Shown here in pieces: positions 1 through 6,077 of a stretch of DNA of 17,301 bases. The translations under genes were made by a program, and so were the position numbers. This DNA is from CAZPZZ01 sp964591245 (lineage in GTDB: Bacteria > Acidobacteriota > Vicinamibacteria > Vicinamibacterales > UBA8438): contig CAZPZZ010000085.1 in NCBI GenBank assembly GCA_964591245.1, forward strand, positions 1 to 17,301, in the 5' to 3' direction. The stretch's first letter is position 1. The number at the start of each line of letters is the position of its first letter. Below the pieces are notes generated by a model. It ran no database searches. It was not told the origin of the DNA and saw only the letters and a program-made list of their open reading frames with translations.

Positions 1-1166
1 TCGAGGAACCAGTCAATGGCCGAACAATCGAATACACCGGTTCGGCCAAGGCAATCTGATTTGGCAACTCGGGCGAGCAGTTCCAGATCCACCTTTTTAG
101 CGAGACGGCGAAACGCGCCGTCTCGGACTGGAGCGGTGCTGCGGTGCCACATGCCTGGTTTCAGGTGTTGCGCCACAAGTCCGATGACCTGACCCCGAAC
201 GTCATAGCCATCGAGTGTATGAATCTGCAGCCGGTCGAGAAACGCCTGGGTGGGAGCGATGCCGGCTTCCTCGTGGTTCCGCGAGCGAATGCGTCCGTCG
301 ATGAACTCCGTCGTAGCGGGTTTGCCAAGGTCGTGACAGACCGCCCCGAGCATCACGGCAATTTGGCGTGGTCGGTTTAAACCACTGATCCTGCTGCGTG
401 CCTCGTCCATCACGAGAAGCGTGTGTACCCAGACGTCGCCTTCAGGGTGCCACTCCGGTTCCTGCTCACATCCCACGAGTGCTTGGAGTTCTGGAAATAG
501 CCGTTCGACCACGCCGAGTTCCTGTGCGAGTTTGAAACCGAGCGATGGGCGCGTGGCCTGGAGCAGCAGCTTTTCGAGTTCACCCCAGATACGCTCTGCA
601 GGAAGATCGTCGAGCACTATCTCGCGACAGATCTGCTTCGTCAGACCGTCGAGCGAGAGGTCTAAACGAGCGCAGAACTGTAGTGCCCGTAATACGCGGA
701 GACTGTCTTCACCGAATGTGGTGGGATCGACAACTTTGAGGACGCGGCGTTCTAGATCGCTGCGGCCGTGGAACGGGTCCAGATATTCGTTGCGAAGGGG
801 GTCCCAGCTAATTGCGTTGATGGTGAAGTCGCGACGCCTGGCTGCCTCGACAAAGGGAAGGTAGGGGTCGCCGGTAACTGTAAATCCTCTATGTCCACGC
901 CCACTCTTTGATTCAGTCCGTGGAAGAGCCACGTCAACGGGGCCGACCTTGTACACAGTGAAGCTCTCGCCGACGGCATTCACCGGTGCACACTCCTCCA
1001 GCAGGATCTTGAGTCGATCTGCAGCGATACCGTAGACCTCGAGGTCGATATCTTTTGCGTCGCGACCCAGTAACCTGTCCCGCACCCAGCCCCCGACGAA
1101 CAGTGCTTGGCCGCCAGCCTGGTGTACGCGTTCCGCGATGGTTCGGGCGAGCTGGAAGTCAGTCAC
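1..1166 (-). CDS. cca: CCA-adding tRNA nucleotidyltransferase with HD domain (3' part cut by window edge)
   Basis: This enzyme adds or repairs the CCA 3' end of tRNAs in the cytoplasm. The frame is open from a GTG at 1166 to base 1, about 388 codons, so the C-terminus lies outside the window. The class II nucleotidyltransferase head has GGWVRD (residues 25-30) and the metal-binding pair D39/D41 in KDIDLE. RRDFTINA, the EDSLRVLRALQFCARL stretch, and an HD-type phosphohydrolase domain follow (HPEGDVWVHT near 249, CHDLGKP near 278, then NHEEAG). The HD part suggests the bifunctional type with 2',3'-cyclic phosphodiesterase activity. The start is fixed by an in-frame TAG shortly upstream. The GTG overlaps the stop of the SUMF1 gene by 8 bases, so the two are probably translationally coupled. 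A poly(A) polymerase of the same superfamily is the main alternative. Family assignment is firm from motifs; exact substrate is inferred. Confidence 0.9.
   Translation of the reverse strand, partial: MTDFQLARTIAERVHQAGGQALFVGGWVRDRLLGRDAKDIDLEVYGIAADRLKILLEECAPVNAVGESFTVYKVGPVDVALPRTESKSGRGHRGFTVTGDPYLPFVEAARRRDFTINAISWDPLRNEYLDPFHGRSDLERRVLKVVDPTTFGEDSLRVLRALQFCARLDLSLDGLTKQICREIVLDDLPAERIWGELEKLLLQATRPSLGFKLAQELGVVERLFPELQALVGCEQEPEWHPEGDVWVHTLLVMDEARSRISGLNRPRQIAVMLGAVCHDLGKPATTEFIDGRIRSRNHEEAGIAPTQAFLDRLQIHTLDGYDVRGQVIGLVAQHLKPGMWHRSTAPVRDGAFRRLAKKVDLELLARVAKSDCLGRTGVFDCSAIDWFL
101..125. repeat. Perfect 10-bp hairpin inside cca
   Basis: Bases 101-110 (CGAGACGGCG) are the exact reverse complement of 116-125, with a 5-base loop. 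The hairpin lies in the coding sequence of the C-terminal part of the CCA enzyme and is not followed by a T-run in either direction, so it is not a standard terminator. Confidence 0.7.
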
Positions 1167-1920
1167 GGGCAGGAACCGTGGCTACGGGCAACGTGTCGGG
1201 GGTTGCTCTTGCCGGACGAGCAAGGCGGAAACCGTAATCAGTGTATCGGAATGAGGGGGCGAGGCTGCTCCGGGCTGCAGTGCGGTTCAGAGTCTTCGCG
1301 TGACGCCAGGCCCCTCCCCGGGAAGCGCGACGCCGTCCGGTCGCGGGCCCGACCGGGTTCACGCTTGGGGAGATCGCATAAAAATCACGGCCGTGCCAGT
1401 TTGAGCACCACTCGTGGATGTTGCCCGAGATACCGTAGAGGCCGAATCCATTCGGTGTACCCAACGCGACGGGCCACGGACCATCCAATGGGCCGATACC
1501 GTCGTTGGGTACCCAATCCGGAATTTCGTCGCCCCATGGGTAGCGCCAACCATCTGCTCCTCCCCGTGCGGCGCGCTCCCACTCCGCCTCGGTGGGGAGG
1601 CGTACGGCTCCGTCTCGTGTGCTCCGCCATTGGCAATATGCCTGTGCATCGTACCAACTGACGCCGACCACCGGCTGGTCGCTGCGATCGAGGAAAGGAT
1701 TGTGCCACTCCCGCGGAGGCTCGTGACTGGTCGAGTCGAGGAACTTCGCGTACTGTTCTCGTGTTACGGGAAAGACGGCGATCTGGAAGGTGTCTACCCA
1801 CACTCGATGCACGGGACGTTCGAGCGTTTGGCCGTCGTTGCTCCCCATCAAGAACCAGCCATGTTGGATGGTTACGAATTCGTTGTCTGACGGCTCAGCT
1901 CCTTTTGGGTTGCTAGACAC
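1159..1920 (-). CDS. SUMF1/formylglycine-generating-enzyme-like protein without catalytic cysteines
   Basis: 253 residues covering one complete FGE-sulfatase (SUMF1, C-type-lectin-like) domain: PVVGVSWYDA (83-92), RLPTEAEWE (107-115), YPWGDE (127-132), GNIHEW (166-171), RGGAW (201-205) and a C-terminal GFRLARP. True formylglycine-generating enzymes carry two active-site cysteines shortly after the RGGS motif. Here the stretch after RGGAW has none, so sulfatase activation is unlikely. Many bacterial SUMF1-domain proteins are ligand-binding or iron-enzyme (EgtB-like) relatives, but I see no DinB part. There is no signal peptide. The start is GTG at 1920 with AGGGG about 8 bases upstream. It is the first gene of a minus-strand pair with cca, with an 8-base overlap. 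The domain is certain; the function is not known. Confidence 0.85.
   Translation of the reverse strand: MSSNPKGAEPSDNEFVTIQHGWFLMGSNDGQTLERPVHRVWVDTFQIAVFPVTREQYAKFLDSTSHEPPREWHNPFLDRSDQPVVGVSWYDAQAYCQWRSTRDGAVRLPTEAEWERAARGGADGWRYPWGDEIPDWVPNDGIGPLDGPWPVALGTPNGFGLYGISGNIHEWCSNWHGRDFYAISPSVNPVGPATGRRRASRGGAWRHAKTLNRTAARSSLAPSFRYTDYGFRLARPARATPDTLPVATVPARD
1457..1512. repeat. Imperfect inverted repeat inside the SUMF1 gene
   Basis: GTACCCAACG at 1457-1466 is the exact reverse complement of 1503-1512. After a 2-base bulge (1467-1468), ACGG at 1469-1472 pairs with CCGT at 1499-1502. The loop is 26 bases. It is coding sequence, so a chance or template-switch origin is as likely as a function. 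Confidence 0.5.
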
Positions 1921-1980
1921 GGTTTCGACCCCTGTTTCTCAATGGCTGCTACGGGCGGCAAATGTCCTGATCTTGCCATG

Positions 1981-2035
1981 CCGGTGCGAGTATAGGTAAG
2001 TTTAGGCTGCTATACTCATGGTCAGCGCGCACCGG
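1981..2035. promoter_or_regulatory. Dyad (operator candidate) with extended -10 promoter for the TRAP operon
   Basis: GAGTATAG (1988-1995) and CTATACTC (2010-2017) form a perfect 8-bp dyad with a 14-base spacer. CCGGTGC (1981-1987) and GCACCGG (2029-2035) add a second, outer pair of arms. TGCTATACT at 2008-2016 resembles an extended -10 element (TGn-TATACT) reading into the TRAP genes. The mirror arm gives a TATACT on the minus strand towards the SUMF1 gene. No good -35 is seen in either direction. The place, between divergent operons, fits an operator. Function is inferred from symmetry only. Confidence 0.45.
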
Positions 2036-2086
2036 AGCGGCGGTGATCGACTTTGTGAATCGCGTGCAACTAATTCCCCAACATAC

Positions 2087-3043
2087 ATGCGTCAACGGAC
2101 GAGAAGGCTTGCGGGGCGGCGAACGGGTCTGCAGATGCTCATCACGCTGCTTGCTATTCCCTTGCTGGCAGGGTGTTCGCTCAGAACCTATGCGGTAAAC
2201 ATGGTCGGCGACGCACTCGCGTCTGGTGATTCTGTTTTTGAATCTGACGAAGACGTGGAACTCGTCGGTAGCGCGCTCCCCTTTGGCCTGAAGCTGACGG
2301 AGAGCTTACTTGGCGAATCGCCAAATCATGCCGGATTGCTGCAGAGCGCCTGCCGCGGATTTGTGCTGTACTCCTTCGCGTACGTGGCCTACCCGGCAGA
2401 GTTGGCGATGGAGGAGAACATCGTTGAAGGCCGGGTGTTGCGGACGCGGGCCCGGCGTCTGTACCAGCGCGCATTGGGGTACTGTTTGCGGGGACTCGAA
2501 TTATCTTACGACGGGATCGGGATGCAGCTCGCTCGTGAGCCAGATGAAGCCGTGAAGCGCATCCGCCCTGGGCACGAAGAGCGGGACCTGCCGCTCATGT
2601 ACTGGACCGCGGCCGCGCTCGGACTGGCCATTTCGGAGTCGCCAGGATCAGCGGCCGTCCTCGCTCGCCTTCCTGAGGTTGAGGCATTGCTCGAGCGAGC
2701 ACTCGTGCTCGATGAGAGCTGGAACAAGGGCGCATTTCATGAATTCAAGGTGACATTCGCGGGTGCTGTGCCAGGTACAACGGATTACGACGAGATCCGT
2801 CGCCATTATGGTCGGGCCTTGGAACTATCGAACGGGACAAGCGCGGGCCTGTACGTGGCCTATGCCGAGGCGGTCTCGGTACCGACTCAGAACGGTACGG
2901 AGTTCCGTGAGATGATGAAAGCGGCGCTGGCCGTAGATCCGGACGCCAACCCGGAGAACAGGCTTGTTAACCTGCTTGCCCACCGACGGGCGACATGGCT
3001 GCTTGAACGGGTAGATGATCTGATTCTGGATTTTGAGCAATAG
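2087..3043 (+). CDS. tatT: TatT-type TPR lipoprotein of a TRAP transporter
   Basis: 318 residues from ATG 2087. An arginine-rich n-region (MRQRTRRLAGRR), a hydrophobic stretch and the lipobox LLAG|C30 mark an exported lipoprotein. The mature part is helical with repeat-like pairs (YQRALGYCLRGLEL, EALLERALVLDE, YGRALELS, MMKAALAVDPDANPENRLVN), the pattern of the TRAP-associated TPR component known from Treponema pallidum Tp0956. That family is thought to partner a DctP-type binding protein in the periplasm, and the next gene is exactly that. An in-frame ATG exists at 2018, but the likely -10 box lies at 2011-2016, so transcription would start downstream of it; 2087 also gives a normal signal-peptide length. 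It is the first gene of the TRAP operon, with a 67-base gap to the next. Family call rests on lipobox, repeats and context. Confidence 0.85.
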   Translation: MRQRTRRLAGRRTGLQMLITLLAIPLLAGCSLRTYAVNMVGDALASGDSVFESDEDVELVGSALPFGLKLTESLLGESPNHAGLLQSACRGFVLYSFAYVAYPAELAMEENIVEGRVLRTRARRLYQRALGYCLRGLELSYDGIGMQLAREPDEAVKRIRPGHEERDLPLMYWTAAALGLAISESPGSAAVLARLPEVEALLERALVLDESWNKGAFHEFKVTFAGAVPGTTDYDEIRRHYGRALELSNGTSAGLYVAYAEAVSVPTQNGTEFREMMKAALAVDPDANPENRLVNLLAHRRATWLLERVDDLILDFEQ

Positions 3044-3096
3044 CGATGTTGGTCACGGCGCCGATTGGTGACGCGGGCTTCGCGTGATTCCGATTG

Positions 3097-3101
3097 TAGG
3101 A
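3097..3101 (+). promoter_or_regulatory. Ribosome binding site deciding the tatP start
   Basis: TAGGA lies 9 bases before ATG 3111. It favours this start over the in-frame codon at 3084, which would add nine residues in front of an otherwise normal signal peptide. Confidence 0.6.
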
Positions 3102-3110
3102 CGATATTCC

Positions 3111-4127
3111 ATGACAACTGGGCGTTTGAATCGTTTGCTTGTGGGGCTGGCGATAGTGGTGCTGGCGGCTTCAACCCTTGCCCATGCTCAGCGCGGCAAC
3201 AGGCTTCGTTTCGGTACGATAGTGCCGACTGGGTCGCTTTGGGATGAGACCCTGCAGTTCATGGCTCAAGAGTGGCGCCGGGTGTCTGACGGGGGCGTGA
3301 GGGTGCGCGTGTATCCTGGCGGCGCCTTGGGCGATGAAATCGAAATGGTGCGGAAAGTGCGCCTGGGACAGCTACACGGCGTGGCCTTGTCGTCGGTGGG
3401 GCTCTCGCGTATCGATAACAGCGTGGCCTGTCTCCAGGTTCCACTGCTATTGGATTCCTACGGCGAGCTTGACTACGTGCGGGATCGACTGGCTCCGACA
3501 CTTGAGGCGCGTATCGAGGCGAAGGGCTTTAAGGTGTTGAACTGGGCCGATGGCGGCTGGGTGCGGGTCTTCAGCAAGTCTCCGATCGCGACGCCGGATG
3601 ATCTGCGGCAGATGAAGCTATTTACCTCTGTGGGGGATCCGGAGACAGAAAGCCTGTACACGCAACTTCGTTTCCAGGTTGTTCCGCTTTCGATGGTTGA
3701 TCTGGTGACCTCGTTACAGACAGGTATGATCGACGCGGTGCCGAGTGTGCCCCTTTTCGCACAGTTACAGGAATTACATAGGTTGACGCCAGAGATGCTG
3801 AACGTGAAGTTAACGCCCTTGGTCGGTGGCACCGTCATCGACGCAGACGTATGGCGGAGACTGCCGGCAGAGCAGCATGAGGCATTGCTAGAAGCGGCGA
3901 GGGAGGCGGGAGAGCAAATGCGTGATCCGATTCGCCAGCTCGGTGAGGACACCATTGCTGAGATGGCAAGGCGCGGTCTCAATGTCTCCGAGCCAGATGC
4001 CGCCAGCCTGTCCGCCTGGCGCGAAGAGGCTGAGTCGACATATTCAACCCTACGTGGTACTTACTGTCCTGCCGACATCTTCGACGAGGTCGTCCGTCTT
4101 CGGGACGAGTACCGCGCCGCGCAGTGA
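3111..4127 (+). CDS. dctP: TRAP transporter substrate-binding protein, DctP/TatP type
   Basis: 338 residues: signal peptide (MTTGRLNRLL, hydrophobic core, AHA|Q near residue 26), then a DctP-family fold. Visible family marks are LRFGTIVPTGSLWDE, VYPGGALGDEIEMVRKVRLGQLHG, PIATPDDLRQMKL and LVTSLQTGMIDAV. It should capture the ligand in the periplasm and hand it to the Q-M permease. In most DctP proteins the segment after DLKG reads K-I-R, and that Arg binds the substrate carboxylate; here it reads K-L-F, with Phe at 171. The protein may therefore bind a ligand without a carboxylate, as has been suggested for TatT-associated systems. Its stop codon overlaps the GTG of the permease gene by 4 bases. 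Family is firm; the ligand is unknown. Confidence 0.9.
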   Translation: MTTGRLNRLLVGLAIVVLAASTLAHAQRGNRLRFGTIVPTGSLWDETLQFMAQEWRRVSDGGVRVRVYPGGALGDEIEMVRKVRLGQLHGVALSSVGLSRIDNSVACLQVPLLLDSYGELDYVRDRLAPTLEARIEAKGFKVLNWADGGWVRVFSKSPIATPDDLRQMKLFTSVGDPETESLYTQLRFQVVPLSMVDLVTSLQTGMIDAVPSVPLFAQLQELHRLTPEMLNVKLTPLVGGTVIDADVWRRLPAEQHEALLEAAREAGEQMRDPIRQLGEDTIAEMARRGLNVSEPDAASLSAWREEAESTYSTLRGTYCPADIFDEVVRLRDEYRAAQ

Positions 4128-5389
4128 GCCTGATGGAGTCGTCCGAGCCTCGGGCGCATCACATTAGACTGGAGAACGCTGTCTCTATCACCGTCCTGGC
4201 GGTGATGGCGTTACTGCCGCTTGTCGAGATCCTCGGGCGGTTGCTTGTCGGCCGAGGGATCTCTGGGTCGATTGTCATTGTCCAAAATCTGACGCTGTGG
4301 ATCACGCTCCTTGGGGCGGCTATGGCCGCGCGATCCGAGCGGTTACTTGCCCTTTCTACACTGTATTTTTTGCCCGCCTCGTTTCAGGGGCCTGTAAAAA
4401 TCTTTACATCGGCGGTTGCCGCTGGGGTGGGGGCCACCCTGGTGTACGCGGGCATCGACTTCGTTGGAATCGAACGGGAGTTTGGTGACACCGTCGCTTG
4501 GAGTATCCCGGTATGGGTTGTTTTGTTGGTGCTGCCGGCCGGGTTTGCCGCCATTACAGGACGTCTGATCTGGCATGCGGCAGACCACTGGCCAGGTCGT
4601 CTGGTCGCCGCCTTCGGACTTTTGGTTCCCGTGGTCTTCGGATGGGTGCCCTGGATCGAGGAGATTCCGGTCGTTCTACCGGCTTTGCTGGTCATCATGG
4701 GGGCTACGGCCTTTGGCATGCCAATCTTTGCTGCGATTGGCGGTGCGGCACTGGTGTTGTTTTGGAACGACTTTACCCCGGTGAATGCCGTCCCTGGCGA
4801 GACCTATCGACTAACGGCTTCCCCGATGCTTCCGGCAATCCCGTTGTTCGCGCTCGCGGGCTACGTCCTTGCCGAGGGGAGTGCTAGTCAGCGGTTGACC
4901 CGGTTGTTCACATCGTGTGTGGGTTGGATGCCGGGGGGGCTCGCTATTGTAGCGACGGTGGTGCTTGCTTTCTTTACACCGCTGACTGGCGCGTCGGGAG
5001 TCACGATTCTGTCGATGGGCGGGCTATTGCTGCCGGTGCTTGTCGGAGCTGGATACCCTAAGCCCACCTCGATGGGACTTGTGACGGTATCTGGTTCTAT
5101 CGGGCTCTTGTGGTTTCCGAGTCTTCCCGTATTTCTCTACGCGTTTTACGCGAATCTTGACTACGCTCAGCTTTTTGTCGGCGGGCTCATCCCCGGGATT
5201 CTGCTGGTTCTGGTTGTAGCCGGTTGGGGGGCATATCAAGGATGGCGGCGGGGAGTGCCACGTACCCCCTTCGTGGCAAGCGATGCCCGTGTTGCGATGT
5301 GGGACGCCAAATGGGAACTTCTGCTTCCGATCTTGGTTCTTGGCGGCATCGTAGGGGGGTTCACGACTCTGGTCGACGCTGCAGCGTAG
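4124..5389 (+). CDS. dctM: Fused DctQ-DctM TRAP permease, N-terminal 421 residues, ended by an in-frame TAG
   Basis: Membrane permease of the TRAP system. Residues about 15-160 form the small DctQ-like part with four hydrophobic segments; from about 165 the large DctM domain begins (PALLVIMGATAFGMPIFAAIG, LFALAGYVLAEG, LTGASGVTILSMGGLLLPVL). The frame ends in TAG at 5387-5389, right after LGGIVGGFTTLVDAAA. In ordinary DctM proteins a matching GGxxTPTEAAA motif lies in mid-domain and the chain continues. The codons directly after the TAG continue the DctM domain in the same frame and with the expected spacing, so one codon has become a stop. GTG 4124 overlaps the dctP stop; ATG 4133 is an alternative. 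Readthrough would give about 608 residues. This may be a nonsense mutant, a sequence error or a split permease. Confidence 0.85.
   Translation: MSLMESSEPRAHHIRLENAVSITVLAVMALLPLVEILGRLLVGRGISGSIVIVQNLTLWITLLGAAMAARSERLLALSTLYFLPASFQGPVKIFTSAVAAGVGATLVYAGIDFVGIEREFGDTVAWSIPVWVVLLVLPAGFAAITGRLIWHAADHWPGRLVAAFGLLVPVVFGWVPWIEEIPVVLPALLVIMGATAFGMPIFAAIGGAALVLFWNDFTPVNAVPGETYRLTASPMLPAIPLFALAGYVLAEGSASQRLTRLFTSCVGWMPGGLAIVATVVLAFFTPLTGASGVTILSMGGLLLPVLVGAGYPKPTSMGLVTVSGSIGLLWFPSLPVFLYAFYANLDYAQLFVGGLIPGILLVLVVAGWGAYQGWRRGVPRTPFVASDARVAMWDAKWELLLPILVLGGIVGGFTTLVDAAA
4226..4263. repeat. Inverted repeat with one bulge in the dctQ part
   Basis: GAGATCCTCGG (4226-4236) pairs with CCGAGGGATCTC (4252-4263) over 11 bp with a single-base bulge and a 15-base loop. 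It is coding sequence. Confidence 0.45.
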
Positions 5390-5391
5390 AC
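5372..5391. repeat. Near-perfect 20-base palindrome containing the dctM amber codon
   Basis: The 20 bases are self-complementary except for one pair: G at 5375 faces A at 5388, the middle base of the TAG stop. The central 12 bases, ACGCTGCAGCGT, are a perfect palindrome. A C at 5388 would make the palindrome perfect and turn TAG into TCG (Ser). Confidence 0.65.
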
Positions 5392-5392
5392 A

Positions 5393-5950
5393 GTGCTCAA
5401 CACGCTGAGTGTCGAATGCTTTGTCCAGAAGGGGCTGACGATTCGTCAGGATGTGCCTCGAATTTTTGTCGAGTGTGCCACGCTGATCGGCGGGTTCATG
5501 ATCATCCTCAGCGTCGCGATGGGGTTTACCAATTTCTTGATCTTGGCCGAGGTTCCGACTTTGGCGCTGGAGTGGGTGCAGGCGCACATCGAGTCGCCCC
5601 TTGTGTTTCTGCTGGCGCTCAACCTTCTGTTGATTGTCGTGGGCGCGTTGATGGACATTTATTCTGCGATCGTCGTCGTCGTTCCTCTCGTAGCGCCGAT
5701 CGCAGCGGCCTACGGCATAAATCCCGTGCATTTGGCGATCGTGTTTCTGGCCAATATGGAACTGGGATATTTGATGCCGCCGATGGGAGAGAACCTCTTT
5801 CTCTCGTCGTATCGTTTCAAGAAATCACTTAGCGAGGTTTACCGTTCCACCTTGCCTTATACGGTGCTCCTTCTGGCAACTGTGCTGCTGATTACCTACG
5901 TCCCGTCGATGACTTTGTGGCTGGTGCGGCTAGTGTTTCCGGATGGGTAG
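5393..5950 (+). CDS. dctM: DctM permease, C-terminal part after the amber codon
   Basis: 185 residues from GTG 5393, starting one codon (ACA) after the TAG and in the same frame. The sequence is the normal C-terminal third of DctM: DVPRIFVE, hydrophobic segments, LALNLLLIVVGALMDIYSAI, then PVHLAIVFLANMELGYLMPPMGENLF, which holds the family's conserved NLExGxLxPPxGxNLF-like motif. There is no clear ribosome binding site before GTG 5393, so separate translation would need reinitiation after the TAG. Alternatively this is simply the downstream half of one broken or read-through gene. The fragment carries no substitutions or frameshifts that suggest long decay. It ends in its own TAG at 5948. Confidence 0.75.
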   Translation: MLNTLSVECFVQKGLTIRQDVPRIFVECATLIGGFMIILSVAMGFTNFLILAEVPTLALEWVQAHIESPLVFLLALNLLLIVVGALMDIYSAIVVVVPLVAPIAAAYGINPVHLAIVFLANMELGYLMPPMGENLFLSSYRFKKSLSEVYRSTLPYTVLLLATVLLITYVPSMTLWLVRLVFPDG

Positions 5951-5993
5951 CGGAGATGTTGTGATGAAGAACCGGTGTGGCGGCGATGGTGGG

Positions 5994-6033
5994 TTGAGTG
6001 GAAGAATAACGTGTTTTACATTCCTCGGAATGT
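5994..6033 (+). promoter_or_regulatory. Promoter with overlapping palindromic operator before the TolB-like gene
   Basis: TTGAGT (5994-5999) and TACATT (6017-6022) are separated by 17 bases and each match the -35 and -10 consensus at four of six positions. ACATTCCTCGGAATGT (6018-6033) is a 7-bp perfect dyad with a 2-base centre that overlaps the -10 and the expected start of transcription. This is a typical place for a repressor site. The region also separates this gene from the TRAP operon. No regulator can be named. Confidence 0.4.
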
Positions 6034-6064
6034 CATGTCCGTCAGTGATAAAGGCCATTCGATC

Positions 6065-6070
6065 GGGAGG
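6065..6070 (+). promoter_or_regulatory. Strong ribosome binding site fixing the TolB-like start
   Basis: GGGAGG with a 7-base spacer before ATG 6078. It rules out the longer in-frame start at 5943, which would put 45 non-signal residues before a perfect signal peptide. Confidence 0.8.
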
Positions 6071-6077
6071 TATCAAC

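Noticed and set aside
1107..1890. Open frames on the plus strand across the SUMF1 gene
   Set aside because: The minus-strand SUMF1 frame has a full domain; the plus-strand frames are antisense shadows with many R and P.
5256..5278. Many 7-8 bp stems in genes (for example 4187-4206, 5256-5278, 7435-7458, 7714-7731, 8056-8076, 15103-15123, 17230-17254)
   Set aside because: By simple arithmetic some 20-30 stems of this size with loops up to 24 bases are expected by chance in 17 kb, so they are not reported one by one.
5387..5389. TAG read as pyrrolysine or a genome-wide amber recoding
   Set aside because: Five neighbouring genes end in TAG at their natural C-terminus, and no pyrrolysine-related gene is in the window.
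5024..5731. Long open frame on the minus strand opposite dctM (235 codons)
   Set aside because: It is rich in H, R, Q and D as expected for the complement of a hydrophobic gene, has no recognisable domain, and lies wholly antisense to a clear permease.
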